In this document: one piece after another, positions 36,610-48,052 of the stretch
Layout: every line of letters begins with the position of its first letter
How positions within the stretch are numbered: the stretch's first letter is position 1
Source: Pseudomonas silvicola
Lineage (GTDB): Bacteria > Pseudomonadota > Gammaproteobacteria > Pseudomonadales > Pseudomonadaceae
Assembly (NCBI RefSeq): GCF_026651855.1
Contig: NZ_CP093280.1
Span: 474,001-538,000 of the forward strand
Length of the DNA stretch: 64,000 bases
Reading direction: 5' to 3'
Notes under the pieces: model-generated
What the model was told of the DNA's origin: nothing
What the model saw: the letters and a program-made list of their open reading frames with translations, nothing else
Database searches by the model: none
Program-made: the position numbers and the translations under genes

Positions 36610-39189
36610 TCAAGCGTTTGCCAGGGCTGGCGGGGTGGAAGACTGCGGGTGCAGTGGCAACAGCGGCGAATGCGGGTCCGCTTCCAGCGACTGGCGCCAG
36701 GCGCCCAGCCAGGCCTCGTTGTTCTCGCCCCACACCAGTGCATGCAGGCGAGCCAAGGCAACCGGGTCGCTGAGCAGATGCAGACGGGTGTTGCCGTCCA
36801 GCTTCTGAGGGCCGGTTGTCAGTGCCTTGCGCACACGTTCTTCACGCATGGCCTCAACCGCCGGTACCGAATGGTGCCGTGCAGTGGCCAGGGCGCAGGC
36901 CAGGGCGTTCTGCTGCGGGTCGACCACGGCGCGGACGAAACCGTCCTTGAGCGCGTGCCAGCGGTTCTCGTGGGTGTACTGATCGGTGGAGATCAGCTCC
37001 TGCGGCGTGTCGTACTCCTCGGGAATCAGGAACAGCTTCTCGTCGCGAGCGCTCAGGCCCAGGTTGGTGCGGCTGGAGATCACCGATACCGGGATCGACA
37101 GCATCAGCGAACCGACGATAGGGGTCAGCCACCACAGGAAACTTGGGTTCAGCCAGCACACCAGCAGTGCCCACAGGAAGCCCAGCAGGGTCTGCGGGCC
37201 ATGGCGGCGCACCGCTTCGCTCCACGGGGTGGAGTCATCGTCACGCTGCGGCGAGTTCCAGGTCGCGGCCCAACCCAGGAACGCGGCCAGCACGAAACGG
37301 GTGTGGAACAGCATGCGCACCGGCGCCAGCAACATGGAGAACAGCATCTCCAGCAGCATCGAAATGGTGACCTTGATGCGGCCGCCGTACTCTTTCGCAC
37401 CCTTTGCCCAGATCAGGATGATGCTCAGCAACTTGGGCAGGAACAACAGCACGATGGTGGTGGAGAACAGCGCTACGGCTTTTTCCGGATGCCACTGTGG
37501 CCACAGCGGGTACAACTGCCGTGGTTCCAGGAAGTAAGCTGGCTCCAGCAGGGTATTCACCGCCAACAGCGCGGTAGACAACACCAGGAAGAAGAACCAC
37601 AACGGCGCTGACAGGTAAGACATGACCCCCGTCAGGAACACCGCGCGGTGCACCGGGTGCATGCCCTTGACCAGGAACAGACGGAAGTTCATCAGGTTGC
37701 CGTGGCACCAGCGACGGTCACGCTTGAGCTCATCCAGCAGGTTGGGCGGCAGTTCTTCATAGCTGCCCGGCAGGTCATAGGCGATCCACACACCCCAGCC
37801 GGCACGGCGCATCAGCGCGGCTTCGACGAAGTCGTGAGACAGGATGGCACCGGCGAACGCCCCTTTGCCCGGCAACGGCGCCAAGGCGCAGTGCTCGATG
37901 AAAGGCTTCATGCGGATAATGGCGTTGTGGCCCCAGTAGTGGGACTCACCCAGCTGCCAGAAGTGCAGGCCAGCGGTGAACAGCGGGCCGTACACGCGGG
38001 TAGCGAACTGCTGCATGCGCGCATACAGCGTGTCCATGCCCGAGGCTTTCGGCGCGGTCTGGATGATACCGGCGTCGGGAGTGGCCTCCATCAGGCGCAC
38101 GAGGCTGGTCAGGCATTCGCCACTCATGACGCTGTCGGCGTCCAGCACCACCATGTAGCGGTAGTCGCTGCCCCAGCGACGGCAGAAGTCGTCGAGGTTG
38201 CCGCTTTTGCGTTTCACGCGGCGGCGGCGACGGCGGTAGAAGATCTTGCCGAAGCCCTTGGCTTCGCGGCACACGTCCAGCCAGGCCTGTTGCTCGGCCA
38301 CGGCGATGTCGGTGTCGTTGGTGTCCGACAGCACGAAGAAGTCGAAACGGTCCAGGTCACCGGTGGCGGCCACCGACTCGAAGGTAGCGCGCAGGCCGGC
38401 GAATACCCGGGGCACGTCTTCGTTGCAGATAGGCATCACCAGCGCGGTGCGAGCGCCCGGCTCGATCGGCTCGTTGCCGGCGCTGGCGCCGGAAATGCGG
38501 TACTTGTCGCGCCCGGTCAGCAGTTCCAGGAAGCCCATCAGGGCGGTCCAGAAACCAGCAGACACCCAGCAGAACAGGATACCGAAGAGAATCAGGATGC
38601 TGGTCTGCAGCACATACGGCAGTACCTGCTGCGCGGTTTGCGCCACCGGCTGGTGGATGACTTCGTCCAGGTCCACGAACGACCAGCCCTGGTAGGGCAG
38701 GATGCCTTTCATGTAGTAACCGGCGACGATGGTCTGGCCGAGCATGAGCGCCAGCAGGATATAGCGGCGCATCGAACCCACCCAGCGCCAGCGCGCCTTG
38801 GGCAGTTCACGCTTGTCGCTGGTCGGCTCCGGCGCTCTCTTCTGGCCGGTGACGCGGCGCCACATGCGCACCAGTACGTTGGTGCGCCAGGGTTCAGGCA
38901 CCACCCGTGTGCGGTTGATGGGCGGGGTCGCCTTCAACCGCACGCGGCCGTCCTGGTCGACCGACAACATCTCGGCCTCTTCCATTTCGGCGGCGCTGTT
39001 GAGTGTCAGCCGGCGGCCGACCGAGGCCTGGGCGGCCTCGCGCGACTCGTCCGTCGGCTGCGCGGAGAGGTATTCATGCAGCTCGCTGAACGAGTTGCAG
39101 CGGGCAAGTTGCGCGCGCTGCTCCTCGCTCAGGGGCAGGTGGGCCAGGTATTCGCTGAGCGATTCTGGCCGAGTGTGTGAATTACTCAT
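36610..39189 (-). CDS. opgH: Osmoregulated periplasmic glucan glucosyltransferase OpgH
   Basis: 859-residue inner-membrane glycosyltransferase (GT2) that builds the beta-1,2 glucan backbone from UDP-glucose. The long cytoplasmic N-terminus (about 1-140) precedes the first two TM helices (about 145-215). The catalytic domain spans about 240-500, with [14 protein letters not shown], the [11 protein letters not shown] (DxD-type) motif and the RRDRWC-like acceptor region near DRRWCHGN. Six or more C-terminal TM helices follow. Its ATG overlaps the opgG stop. Previously called MdoH; similar length to P. putida and E. coli enzymes. Confidence 0.95.
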   Translation of the reverse strand: MSNSHTRPESLSEYLAHLPLSEEQRAQLARCNSFSELHEYLSAQPTDESREAAQASVGRRLTLNSAAEMEEAEMLSVDQDGRVRLKATPPINRTRVVPEPWRTNVLVRMWRRVTGQKRAPEPTSDKRELPKARWRWVGSMRRYILLALMLGQTIVAGYYMKGILPYQGWSFVDLDEVIHQPVAQTAQQVLPYVLQTSILILFGILFCWVSAGFWTALMGFLELLTGRDKYRISGASAGNEPIEPGARTALVMPICNEDVPRVFAGLRATFESVAATGDLDRFDFFVLSDTNDTDIAVAEQQAWLDVCREAKGFGKIFYRRRRRRVKRKSGNLDDFCRRWGSDYRYMVVLDADSVMSGECLTSLVRLMEATPDAGIIQTAPKASGMDTLYARMQQFATRVYGPLFTAGLHFWQLGESHYWGHNAIIRMKPFIEHCALAPLPGKGAFAGAILSHDFVEAALMRRAGWGVWIAYDLPGSYEELPPNLLDELKRDRRWCHGNLMNFRLFLVKGMHPVHRAVFLTGVMSYLSAPLWFFFLVLSTALLAVNTLLEPAYFLEPRQLYPLWPQWHPEKAVALFSTTIVLLFLPKLLSIILIWAKGAKEYGGRIKVTISMLLEMLFSMLLAPVRMLFHTRFVLAAFLGWAATWNSPQRDDDSTPWSEAVRRHGPQTLLGFLWALLVCWLNPSFLWWLTPIVGSLMLSIPVSVISSRTNLGLSARDEKLFLIPEEYDTPQELISTDQYTHENRWHALKDGFVRAVVDPQQNALACALATARHHSVPAVEAMREERVRKALTTGPQKLDGNTRLHLLSDPVALARLHALVWGENNEAWLGAWRQSLEADPHSPLLPLHPQSSTPPALANA

Positions 39190-40918
39190 CGGAAGGCAAC
39201 TGGTAGCTCCAGGTTTCGGTCAGCACCTGATCGGGCTTGGCCGGCTCCTCGGGGGTGGGCGCAGCCGCGGTGGCCGGCTGCTCGGCGGCCTTGTCTGCCT
39301 TGGCATGCTTGGCGTTGGCCTTGGCGTGCTTGGCGACAGGCTTCTCTTCCTTCACAGGCTCAGCCGGCTTGGCTGGCGGCAGTGGTGCGTCCTTGACCAG
39401 TGCGGCGCGCATTTCCACCGACTGTTTCGGGTCCTTGACCTTCAGGCGCAGCGTCAGGCGCCAGCCTTTGGTCTCGGGGTTGTAGCGCAGGTTGTTCTCG
39501 ACGAGGTCCGCGTTGTCGCCAACACTCACCTGGCTGCGCACCTGGGCGTCTTCAGGCAGGGCAGCGAGTACCGGGCCGGTGAAGTCGATCAGGAAAGCCA
39601 CGCTGCCGTCCGGCTGGCGGATCAGATTGGACTGCTTGACGTCGCCAGTGGAGCGCAGGGTCTGCTTGACCCAGGCGGTCTCGGGCGAGTGAAGCTGGTC
39701 TTCGTTGGAAGTCCAGACCAGACGGTAGTCGTGGTCCAGCGCCTGGCCGGGCTCCGGCAGTTTTTCCGGGTTCCAGAACGCAACGATGTTGTCGTTGGTT
39801 TCATCGGCAGTGGGGATCTCGACCAGGTCGACGGTGCCCTTGCCCCAGTCGCCCTTCGGCTCTACCCAGGCACTTGGGCGCTTGTCGTAGCGGTCATCCA
39901 GGTCTTCGTAGCGACTGAACTCGCGACCACGCTGCAACAGGCCGAAACCTTTGGGGTTTTCGACGGTGAAGCTGCTCACGGCCAGGTGTTTGGGGTTGTT
40001 CAACGGGCGCCAGATCCACTCGTCGTTGCCGGCATGGATCGACAGGCCAGTGGAGTCATGCAACTCGTGACGGTAGTTCAGCACCTTGGATGGCTGGTTG
40101 GAGCCGAACAGGAACATGCTGGTCAGCGGGGCGATGCCCAGGCGGCTGACGTGGTCACGCAGGAACACCTTGGACTTGACGTCCACCACGGTGTCGTCGC
40201 CTGGGCGCAGGGTCAGCTTGTAGGCGCCGGTGGAGCGCGGCGAGTCCAGCAGCGCGTAGATCACCAGCTGCTTGTCGGTAGCGCTGGGCTTCTCGATCCA
40301 GAACTCGGTGAAGCGCGGGAACTCTTCGCCGGATGGCAGCGCGGTGTCGATCGCCAGGCCGCGGGCCGACAGGCCATAGGTATGGCCCTTGCCGACGACG
40401 CGGAAGTAGCTGGCGCCCAGCAGGGTCATCACCTCATCCTGCTTGTCGGCCTTGTTCAGCGGGTACATCACGCGGAAACCCGCATAGCCCAGCTTCTCGG
40501 TGGACTTGGGGTCGAACTTCAGGTCGCCGAAATCGAAACGGGCCGGGTCATACTTGATTTCCTCGACCTTATCGTTGGCGATCTCGTTGATCTTGACCGG
40601 CACGTCGAAGTGCATGCCCTGGTGGTAGAACGACAGCTTGAAGGGGGTCTTGTCGGCCGCCCACTCGGCTTTTTCGTTCAGAAAGCGAATTTTCTGGTAA
40701 TCAGCGAACTTCATGTCACGAAATTCGGCAGGCAGATTGCTTTTGGGTGCCTCGAATTTCTGCCCGGCAAGATCCTTTGCCTTGGCGGCCACGTCGTCCA
40801 GGCCAAAGGCCCAGATCTGGCCCGCGCTCAGCAGGCATAACAGTGCAGACCCCGCCAGCACGGCGCTACGCAGGCGCTTGCCTGGGGTTCTTGGAGCTTT
40901 ACAGGGACTAACAATCAC
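39182..40918 (-). CDS. opgG: Osmoregulated periplasmic glucan biosynthesis protein OpgG
   Basis: 578-residue periplasmic protein required for glucan branching. I start at GTG 40918 ([13 protein letters not shown]), which has AGGG upstream; a TTG two codons earlier is the alternative. A basic n-region and hydrophobic core ([22 protein letters not shown]) give a cleavable signal near residue 38. The beta-sandwich MdoG domain fills most of the mature protein ([34 protein letters not shown]). A C-terminal tail of about 60 residues is rich in Lys/Ala/Pro (KHAKA repeats), longer than the enterobacterial protein. Overlaps opgH by 8 bp. Confidence 0.94.
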   Translation of the reverse strand: MIVSPCKAPRTPGKRLRSAVLAGSALLCLLSAGQIWAFGLDDVAAKAKDLAGQKFEAPKSNLPAEFRDMKFADYQKIRFLNEKAEWAADKTPFKLSFYHQGMHFDVPVKINEIANDKVEEIKYDPARFDFGDLKFDPKSTEKLGYAGFRVMYPLNKADKQDEVMTLLGASYFRVVGKGHTYGLSARGLAIDTALPSGEEFPRFTEFWIEKPSATDKQLVIYALLDSPRSTGAYKLTLRPGDDTVVDVKSKVFLRDHVSRLGIAPLTSMFLFGSNQPSKVLNYRHELHDSTGLSIHAGNDEWIWRPLNNPKHLAVSSFTVENPKGFGLLQRGREFSRYEDLDDRYDKRPSAWVEPKGDWGKGTVDLVEIPTADETNDNIVAFWNPEKLPEPGQALDHDYRLVWTSNEDQLHSPETAWVKQTLRSTGDVKQSNLIRQPDGSVAFLIDFTGPVLAALPEDAQVRSQVSVGDNADLVENNLRYNPETKGWRLTLRLKVKDPKQSVEMRAALVKDAPLPPAKPAEPVKEEKPVAKHAKANAKHAKADKAAEQPATAAAPTPEEPAKPDQVLTETWSYQLPSDE

Positions 40919-41181
40919 GAGCAACCCTCGCCGAAAAACAAATCAAAGAACCAACGGCCAGCCATGTCTGCCGGGTTGGCGAGCAATGTTCCGACTCCGA
41001 AAGGGCGTAATGATTCCCCAAACGGTGAAGGCCAAGGCTCATGTTGGAACAAAATGGATCAACGAACGCTGATGTCATGACGCGAGATTATCCAGCAGCC
41101 CGCGTGACAACGCATCAGGTCAGGTAAACTTTTTATGCTACAAACCGGCCGATTTTACTGCAAATGAACGATTGGCGAGGC
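40919..41181. other. Intergenic gap between opgG and dtd
   Basis: 263 bp holding the upstream region of opgG on the minus strand and the downstream end of dtd. No convincing promoter hexamer pair, terminator or small gene is recognisable. Confidence 0.35.
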
Positions 41182-41619
41182 TTATGTCTGTAACAGGAAT
41201 GTCACAGGGCCATCATTGACCAGATGCACCTGCATATCGGCCCCGAACCGCCCGCAGGCCACACCCTCATGCTGCCCACGGGCCTGCGCCAGCAGGTACT
41301 CGTAAAGCTCGATGCCCAGCGCCGGTGGCGCAGCGGTGGAAAACCCGGGGCGCATGCCGCTGCGCGTATCGGCGGCCAGGGTGAATTGTGAAACCAGCAG
41401 CAACCCACCACCGACATCCTTGAGCGACAGGTTCATCTTGCCCTGTGCATCGGAAAACACCCGATAGTTAAGCAGCTTGTGCAGAAGTTTGTCGGCGCTT
41501 GCGCGGGTATCGTCCGGCTCCACCGCCACCAGCACCATCAGGCCCTGGTCGATGGCGCCGACAACCTCGCCTTCGACCTCGACCCGCGCACTGCTCACTC
41601 GTTGCAGCAGCCCCCTCAC
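41182..41619 (-). CDS. dtd: D-aminoacyl-tRNA deacylase
   Basis: 145-residue editing enzyme that removes D-amino acids from mischarged tRNA. It starts at GTG 41619 ([15 protein letters not shown]), overlapping the pip stop codon by 4 bp (GTGA). The family motif [24 protein letters not shown] contains the SQ and the cross-subunit Gly-Pro is replaced here by the usual NDGPVTF near the C-terminus. Full length. Co-transcribed with pip. Confidence 0.95.
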   Translation of the reverse strand: MRGLLQRVSSARVEVEGEVVGAIDQGLMVLVAVEPDDTRASADKLLHKLLNYRVFSDAQGKMNLSLKDVGGGLLLVSQFTLAADTRSGMRPGFSTAAPPALGIELYEYLLAQARGQHEGVACGRFGADMQVHLVNDGPVTFLLQT

Positions 41620-42587
41620 GCTTCCTCCAGGGGCAGGTCGAGCAAGCGCCGGGCCATCTGGTCGCACGCGCGCACCAGGGCATCGGTGATACCGGGTTCC
41701 GAAGCGGCGTGGCCCGCATCGCGGATCACCTGCAGCTCACTGTTTGGCCACGCCTGATGCAGTTCCCAGGCGTTGTCCAGCGGGCAGATCACGTCGTAAC
41801 GGCCATGCACGATCACCGCCGGCAGGTGGGCGATCTTGTGTACATCGCGGATCAGTTGGTTGGGTTCCAGGAAGGCCTTGTTCATGAAGTAGTGGCATTC
41901 GATGCGGGCAATGGACAAGGCCCGTTGCGGCTCGGAGAAGCGATCGACCACCAGCGGGTTGGGGCGCAGGGTGGCAGTACGGCCTTCCCAGGTGGACCAC
42001 GCCTTGGCGGCGTGCATCTGGGCGATCTGGTCATTGCCGGTCAGGCGCTTGTGGAAAGCGGCAAGCAGGTTATCGCGCTCATCGGTCGGGATGGGCGCGA
42101 TGTAGTCCTGCCAGTAATCGGGGAACAGGCGACTGGCGCCGGCCTGGTAGAACCATTCCACTTCCTGGGGGCGGGCCAGGAAGATGCCGCGCAAGATCAG
42201 CCCGTGCACGCGCTCGGGGTGGGTCTGGGCGTAAGCCAGGGCCAGGGTCGAGCCCCACGAACCGCCGAACAGCACCCATTTATCGATGCCCAGGTGCTCG
42301 CGGATGCGCTCGATGTCGGCCACCAGGTCCCAGGTGGTGTTGTTTTCCACGCTGGCGTGGGGGGTAGACCGGCCACAGCCGCGCTGATCGAAGGTAACGA
42401 TGCGGTACAGGTTGGGGTCGAAATAGCAGCGACTCTGGGCATCGCAGCCTGAACCGGGGCCGCCGTGGATGAACAGCACCGGCAGGCCCTCGGGTGAACC
42501 GCTCTCGTCGACATACAGCACATGCGGCTCTTGCACGGCCAGATCGTGCCGGGCGTAGGGTTTGATCTGCGGGTACAAAGTCTGCAT
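41616..42587 (-). CDS. pip: Proline iminopeptidase (S33 family)
   Basis: 323-residue cytoplasmic alpha/beta hydrolase releasing N-terminal proline. The oxyanion-hole segment HGGPGSGCD occurs near 42-50. The nucleophile elbow [13 protein letters not shown] carries the catalytic Ser at about 110. Asp in GRYDVICPL (about 267) and His in [10 protein letters not shown] (about 295) complete the triad. Start ATG 42587 gives the standard N-terminus [14 protein letters not shown]. Followed directly by dtd. Confidence 0.95.
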   Translation of the reverse strand: MQTLYPQIKPYARHDLAVQEPHVLYVDESGSPEGLPVLFIHGGPGSGCDAQSRCYFDPNLYRIVTFDQRGCGRSTPHASVENNTTWDLVADIERIREHLGIDKWVLFGGSWGSTLALAYAQTHPERVHGLILRGIFLARPQEVEWFYQAGASRLFPDYWQDYIAPIPTDERDNLLAAFHKRLTGNDQIAQMHAAKAWSTWEGRTATLRPNPLVVDRFSEPQRALSIARIECHYFMNKAFLEPNQLIRDVHKIAHLPAVIVHGRYDVICPLDNAWELHQAWPNSELQVIRDAGHAASEPGITDALVRACDQMARRLLDLPLEEA

Positions 42588-42733
42588 TGCACGCTCCGTA
42601 AGGGTATTGGGTCATCCCTGCTGGGACTTCTGTCATAAGTGCCGTGAGGCATCATAAACCCGAATCGCTTACAGATCATGCCCCCTTGGTATCAGGGGGC
42701 ATTTCAGCCGTGCCAGGCCCATGCTCTTCACTC

Positions 42734-42925
42734 CCTGCAGAACCGGGCGCAAGCTCGAGAACGCGCGGCGCGGTGTGCCTGGGGGACCCGGTTGCCCGCT
42801 TCCCGAGCTTCGCCCGGTCCTACACGGAAGCCTCTGCCAGCGCGTTCCCCCCTGTGGGACCGGGCGCAAGCTCGGGAACGGCGCGGCGCGGTGGGGTTGG
42901 CAAACCTGGTCGCCCGGTCCTGCAG
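42734..42925. repeat. Cluster of four REP-like units between pip and hutG
   Basis: Four units alternate in direction: 42734-42761 (+), 42800-42826 (-), 42851-42878 (+) and a partial one at 42911-42925 (-). All share the core ACCGGGCG(A/C)AAGCTCGGGAA. The cluster fills most of the 340-bp gap after hutG, and the last unit ends 3 bp from the hutG stop codon. Alternating order is typical of bacterial interspersed mosaic elements. Confidence 0.75.
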
Positions 42926-42927
42926 TG

Positions 42928-43728
42928 TCATGCGTAGCGGGTGCTGGCCCAGGCAATGAGTTCGGTGAGCAATGCCTTGAGCACTTCGCGGGTTGGTTCG
43001 GCGAGGTCAGGCCGGTAGTTGAATGGCTCGAACTCTTCCATGTACGTGCTCTGCGCCAACTCCAGCTGCACGGCATGAATGTCATGGGCCGGGTCGCCGA
43101 AATGACGGGTGATGTGCCCACCCTTGAACCGCCCGTTGAGCACATGGGTGTAATCGCCAAACCCCGCGCACACGCTTTCCAGGCGCCGAGCCAGCTCAGG
43201 GTCGCAACTGGCGCCATTGAAGGTGCCCAGGTTGAAATCCGGCAGGCGGCCGTCGAACAGGTGCGGTACGTGAGAACGGATGGAGTGCGCGTCCCAGAGC
43301 AGCACGTAGCCGAATTCATCGCGCAGGCGCGCCAGTTCCTGTTCGATGGTGCGGTGGTAAGGGCCCCAGATCTCGGCCAGGTAGCGGTCACGCTCGGCGG
43401 CGGACGGTTCCTGCCCTTCGCGGAACAGCGGCACGCCGTCAAACAGGGTTTCCGGGTACAGGCCAGTGGTAGCGCCGGCATACAACGGCTTGTTGTCAGA
43501 CGGCCGATTGAGGTCGATGACGAACCGCGAGTACTCGGCAGCCACGATGCTGGCCCCCAGCTCATCGGCGAAATCGTAGAGCCGCGGGATGTGCCAGTCG
43601 GTGTCGGGCAGGCTGCGTGCCTCATCGATCAGGCCGTTCTCCACGGCCGGGGTCAGGCGCAGGCCGGCATGGGGCATGCTGATCAACAGCGGCACGCGGC
43701 CGCGCTTGAAAGTCAGGACGTTATCCAC
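42928..43728 (-). CDS. hutG: N-formylglutamate deformylase HutG
   Basis: 266-residue metal-dependent amidohydrolase producing glutamate and formate, the last step of the five-step Pseudomonas histidine pathway. The zinc ligands are suggested by [10 protein letters not shown] (His near 20), [13 protein letters not shown] (Asp/His near 148-152) and the [11 protein letters not shown] motif near 200. The first 174 codons are duplicated exactly in the adjacent chimeric gene. Start ATG overlaps the end of the chimera by 8 bp in the same way that the chimera overlaps hutI. This copy is intact and last in the operon. Confidence 0.95.
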   Translation of the reverse strand: MDNVLTFKRGRVPLLISMPHAGLRLTPAVENGLIDEARSLPDTDWHIPRLYDFADELGASIVAAEYSRFVIDLNRPSDNKPLYAGATTGLYPETLFDGVPLFREGQEPSAAERDRYLAEIWGPYHRTIEQELARLRDEFGYVLLWDAHSIRSHVPHLFDGRLPDFNLGTFNGASCDPELARRLESVCAGFGDYTHVLNGRFKGGHITRHFGDPAHDIHAVQLELAQSTYMEEFEPFNYRPDLAEPTREVLKALLTELIAWASTRYA

Positions 43729-43958
43729 GGGTCAGTTCTCCAGCAGTGACTTCCACGCCGTGACGCACGACGCGCTTGTTCAGACCACCACCCAGCCAGT
43801 AGGCCAGGTCGGCGGGGCGTTCGATGTCCCAGGCGACGAAGTCGGCAACCTTGCCCACTTCCAGCGACCCGTGGCTGTGGCCAAGGCCAAGCGCCTTGGC
43901 GGCATGCACGGTGGCGCCGGCCAGGGCTTCTTCCGGGGTCATGCGAAACAGGGTGCAG
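43208..43958. repeat. 751-bp tandem direct duplication, copy 1
   Basis: Identical, as far as compared through the encoded proteins and the DNA at both ends, to the 751 bp directly following (43959-44709). It contains the first 174 codons of hutG and the last about 77 codons of hutI. The junction CAGGGTGCAG|CTGGCGCC has no evident microhomology. Confidence 0.9.
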
Positions 43959-44479
43959 CTGGCGCCATTGAAGGTGCCCAGGTTGAAATCCGGCAGGCGG
44001 CCGTCGAACAGGTGCGGTACGTGAGAACGGATGGAGTGCGCGTCCCAGAGCAGCACGTAGCCGAATTCATCGCGCAGGCGCGCCAGTTCCTGTTCGATGG
44101 TGCGGTGGTAAGGGCCCCAGATCTCGGCCAGGTAGCGGTCACGCTCGGCGGCGGACGGTTCCTGCCCTTCGCGGAACAGCGGCACGCCGTCAAACAGGGT
44201 TTCCGGGTACAGGCCAGTGGTAGCGCCGGCATACAACGGCTTGTTGTCAGACGGCCGATTGAGGTCGATGACGAACCGCGAGTACTCGGCAGCCACGATG
44301 CTGGCCCCCAGCTCATCGGCGAAATCGTAGAGCCGCGGGATGTGCCAGTCGGTGTCGGGCAGGCTGCGTGCCTCATCGATCAGGCCGTTCTCCACGGCCG
44401 GGGTCAGGCGCAGGCCGGCATGGGGCATGCTGATCAACAGCGGCACGCGGCCGCGCTTGAAAGTCAGGACGTTATCCAC
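43721..44479 (-). pseudogene. HutG'-'HutI chimera produced by tandem duplication
   Basis: 252-codon intact reading frame made of HutG residues 1-174 joined in frame to the last 77 residues of HutI (fusion point [19 protein letters not shown]). It keeps the hutG start and its ribosome-binding context but loses the HutG C-terminal third, including the GGH zinc motif, and brings only a non-catalytic end of HutI. It is most likely non-functional debris, though it could still be translated. It sits between complete hutI upstream and complete hutG downstream, both spared because the duplication spans their overlap. Confidence 0.85.
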
Positions 44480-44709
44480 GGGTCAGTTCTCCAGCAGTGA
44501 CTTCCACGCCGTGACGCACGACGCGCTTGTTCAGACCACCACCCAGCCAGTAGGCCAGGTCGGCGGGGCGTTCGATGTCCCAGGCGACGAAGTCGGCAAC
44601 CTTGCCCACTTCCAGCGACCCGTGGCTGTGGCCAAGGCCAAGCGCCTTGGCGGCATGCACGGTGGCGCCGGCCAGGGCTTCTTCCGGGGTCATGCGAAAC
44701 AGGGTGCAG
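43959..44709. repeat. 751-bp tandem direct duplication, copy 2
   Basis: Second copy of the unit at 43208-43958. It contains the true 3' end of hutI and the duplicated 5' part of hutG that opens the chimera. The lack of visible divergence means a very recent event or an assembly artefact. Confidence 0.9.
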
Positions 44710-45695
44710 GCCATGTTCAGCATCAGGCGCATCGACAACGCCGGCGACGTGCCCGGGTTGAGGTCGCTGGCAATGGCAATCGCCACGCCGTGCTGGCGCA
44801 GCGCATCCATGGGCGGCAACCGCGTCTCACGCAGAAAATAGAAAGCGCCGGGCAACAGCACCGCAACAGTACCCGCCGCCGCCATGGCCCGGGCATCGTC
44901 TTCGGTCATGAACTCCAGATGGTCGGCCGACAGCGCCTGGTAACGGGCGGCCAGGCTGGAACCGGCCAGTGCCGACAACTGCTCGGCATGCAGCTTCACC
45001 GGCAGGCCCAGTTCGCGGGCCTTGAGGAAAACGCGCTCGACCTGCGCAGGCGAGAACGCCAGGTACTCGCAGAAGGCATCCACCGCATCCACCAGGCCTT
45101 CGCTCGCCAAGGCCGGCAGCATCTCGTCGCAAATGTGCGCGATATAGTCGTCGGCGCGGTCCTTGTACTCCGGTGGCAGTGCATGGGCCGCCAGGCAAGT
45201 GGCGCGCACGCTCACCGGCAGGGCCTCACCCAGGCGACGGATCACCCGCAGCATCTTGCGCTCGCTGGCCAGGTCCAGGCCATAGCCGCTTTTGATTTCC
45301 ACGGTGGTGACGCCGTCGCGCAGCAGGCTGGCCAGACGCTTGCGAGCACTGATGAACAGCTCATCCTCAGTGGCGGCGCGGGTGGCCCGCACGGTACTGG
45401 CGATGCCGCCACCCGCCGCGGCAATCTCGGCGTAACTGACCCCTTGCAGGCGCTGCTCGAACTCACCGCTGCGGTTGCCGCCGAACACGGTGTGGGTGTG
45501 ACAGTCGATCAGGCCCGGCGTGACCCAGGCACCGCCCAGGTCGATGATGGCCACGCCCTCCCCCACCAGCGCCTCGCTACGTGGGCCGATCCAGTGAACG
45601 GTGCCGCCAGCGGTGACGATCGCCGCGTCTTCGATGATCGAGTATTTGCCATGGGCCATGGTTGCCACATGGCAGTGCTGCCACAGGGTTTTCAT
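44472..45695 (-). CDS. hutI: Imidazolonepropionase HutI
   Basis: 407-residue amidohydrolase converting imidazolone-5-propionate to N-formimidoyl-glutamate, third step of histidine degradation. The metal site appears in [17 protein letters not shown] (HxH, near 73-85). [11 protein letters not shown] (about 135-145) binds substrate; [30 protein letters not shown] (about 235-265) supplies further His ligands. I start at ATG 45695, 8 nt from AGGAG; a GTG one codon earlier is possible. It overlaps the HutH-family gene (TGATG) and its last 231 bp are duplicated downstream. Confidence 0.95.
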   Translation of the reverse strand: MKTLWQHCHVATMAHGKYSIIEDAAIVTAGGTVHWIGPRSEALVGEGVAIIDLGGAWVTPGLIDCHTHTVFGGNRSGEFEQRLQGVSYAEIAAAGGGIASTVRATRAATEDELFISARKRLASLLRDGVTTVEIKSGYGLDLASERKMLRVIRRLGEALPVSVRATCLAAHALPPEYKDRADDYIAHICDEMLPALASEGLVDAVDAFCEYLAFSPAQVERVFLKARELGLPVKLHAEQLSALAGSSLAARYQALSADHLEFMTEDDARAMAAAGTVAVLLPGAFYFLRETRLPPMDALRQHGVAIAIASDLNPGTSPALSMRLMLNMACTLFRMTPEEALAGATVHAAKALGLGHSHGSLEVGKVADFVAWDIERPADLAYWLGGGLNKRVVRHGVEVTAGELTRG

Positions 45696-47230
45696 CACAG
45701 GAACTCCTGGAACAATTCGGGGAAGGTACGGCCCAGCAGGGCCGGGTCCTTGAGCAGGGCGGCGCTGGCGGCGATGTCGGGCGCCAGCCAGCGGTCCTGG
45801 TCGTAGGGCGGGATGTGTTCACGCAGCAGCCGCCAGGCGGTATCGGTACCGACGCCAAAGCGCTGCTCCTTGAGAAACTCGAAGGCCTGGGCCGCCAGCA
45901 AATATTCGATGGCGAGGATCTGCGTGCAGTTCTCCAGCGCCCGGTGCAGTTTGAGCGAGGCGTTGGTGCCCATGCTCAGGTGGTCCTCCTGCAGGCCCGA
46001 GGTCACGTAGTTATCCACCACCGCCGGCTGCGCCAGCTGGCGGTTTTCCGCGCACAGCGAGGCCGCCACGTACTGAACGATCATCATGCCGGAATTGACG
46101 CCCGGCTGGCTGACCAGGAAGGCCGGCAGGCCGCTGACCAGCGGGTTGATCATGCGGTCCAGGCGCCGTTCGGCGATGGCACCGATCTCGGCCACGGTAA
46201 TGGCCAGCACATCGGCGGCCATGGCCACCGACTGGCCGTGGGGGTTGGCCTGGGACATCACCCGGAAATCCGCCGGGGTGCCCAGCAACAACGGGTTGTC
46301 GGTGGCCGAGTTGAGTTCGATCTCGATCTGCCGTGCGGCATGGGCCAACTGGTCACGGGAAGCGCCGTGCACCTGGGGAATGGAGCGGATGCTCAGGGCG
46401 TCCTGGGTACGAATGCCGCGGCTGCTGGCGATCACTTCACTCTCGGCCAGCAGGGTGCGCAGGTTATGCGCCACCACCTGCATGCCGGGGTGCGGCTTGA
46501 GGCTGATGATGGCCGGGTCGAAGGCGTCGATCTGCCCGCGCAGGGCCTCGAAGCTCATGGCGCCGATGACATCCGCCCAGCCGGTCAGCCGCCAGGCGTC
46601 GGCCAGCGCCAGGCAACTGAGGCCGGTCATGCACGGCGTGCCATTGACCAGGCACAAACCGTCCTTGGCCCCCAGTTGCACGGGTTGCAGGCCTTCGGCG
46701 GCGAAAGCCTGGGAAGCCTCGACGATTTCGCCCCGGTAACTGACTGGGCCGATGCCCAGCAGGCCGACGCCGATGTGCGCCATATGGGTCAGGTAGCCCA
46801 CCGAGCCCTGGGACGGTACCTGTGGGGTAATACCACGGTTGAGCAGCGCCAGCAGGCCTTCCACCACTTGGCGGTGCAGCCCCGACTTGCCCTGGCAGAA
46901 GTTGATGATGGCGGCGCAGATGATCGCGCGCGTCTGCTCGTCGCTCAGCGGCTTGCCCACCCCGCAGGCGTGGCTGAGCAGGGTATTGCGCGACAACTGG
47001 CTGAGTTGCTCGCCTTGCAGCGACACGTTGCACAAGGCTCCCAGGCCAGTGTTCACGCCATAGGCCCGCTCACCGCTCTCGACGATGCACTGCACGATGG
47101 CCTGGGCATTGTCGATGCGCGCCCAGGCCTGGGCGGACAGTTCCAGCTTGGCGCCAAAGCGCGCCACGGCGACCACATCCTGCCAACGCATTCTGGCGTC
47201 GGCGATGACGACGTTTTCGGCCAACAACAT
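45695..47230 (-). CDS. HutH-family aromatic amino acid lyase homologue lacking the MIO triad
   Basis: 511-residue member of the histidine/phenylalanine ammonia-lyase family. The overall fold signatures are kept: [11 protein letters not shown] with Tyr57, LSHACGVG with His87, LVNGTP with Asn196 and LQEDHLSMG. However, the segment that normally reads GSVGASGDLAPLAHM is [12 protein letters not shown] here (residues 142-153). The Ala-Ser-Gly that cyclises to the MIO electrophile is therefore absent. QDPYSLR is QDALSIR (276-282), losing the catalytic Tyr, and the GNFHA phenylalanine is not conserved. True histidase activity is doubtful. It overlaps hutI and follows hutV by 12 bp. Automatic pipelines would call it hutH. 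Confidence 0.85.
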   Translation of the reverse strand: MLLAENVVIADARMRWQDVVAVARFGAKLELSAQAWARIDNAQAIVQCIVESGERAYGVNTGLGALCNVSLQGEQLSQLSRNTLLSHACGVGKPLSDEQTRAIICAAIINFCQGKSGLHRQVVEGLLALLNRGITPQVPSQGSVGYLTHMAHIGVGLLGIGPVSYRGEIVEASQAFAAEGLQPVQLGAKDGLCLVNGTPCMTGLSCLALADAWRLTGWADVIGAMSFEALRGQIDAFDPAIISLKPHPGMQVVAHNLRTLLAESEVIASSRGIRTQDALSIRSIPQVHGASRDQLAHAARQIEIELNSATDNPLLLGTPADFRVMSQANPHGQSVAMAADVLAITVAEIGAIAERRLDRMINPLVSGLPAFLVSQPGVNSGMMIVQYVAASLCAENRQLAQPAVVDNYVTSGLQEDHLSMGTNASLKLHRALENCTQILAIEYLLAAQAFEFLKEQRFGVGTDTAWRLLREHIPPYDQDRWLAPDIAASAALLKDPALLGRTFPELFQEFL

Positions 47231-47242
47231 CTACAGCGCTCC

Positions 47243-48048
<806 letters not shown>

Positions 48049-48052
<4 letters not shown>

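Noticed and set aside
42734-42925. Regularly spaced repeats after hutG considered as a CRISPR array
   Set aside because: Units alternate in direction, differ in spacing and match dispersed copies elsewhere; this is REP/BIME structure.
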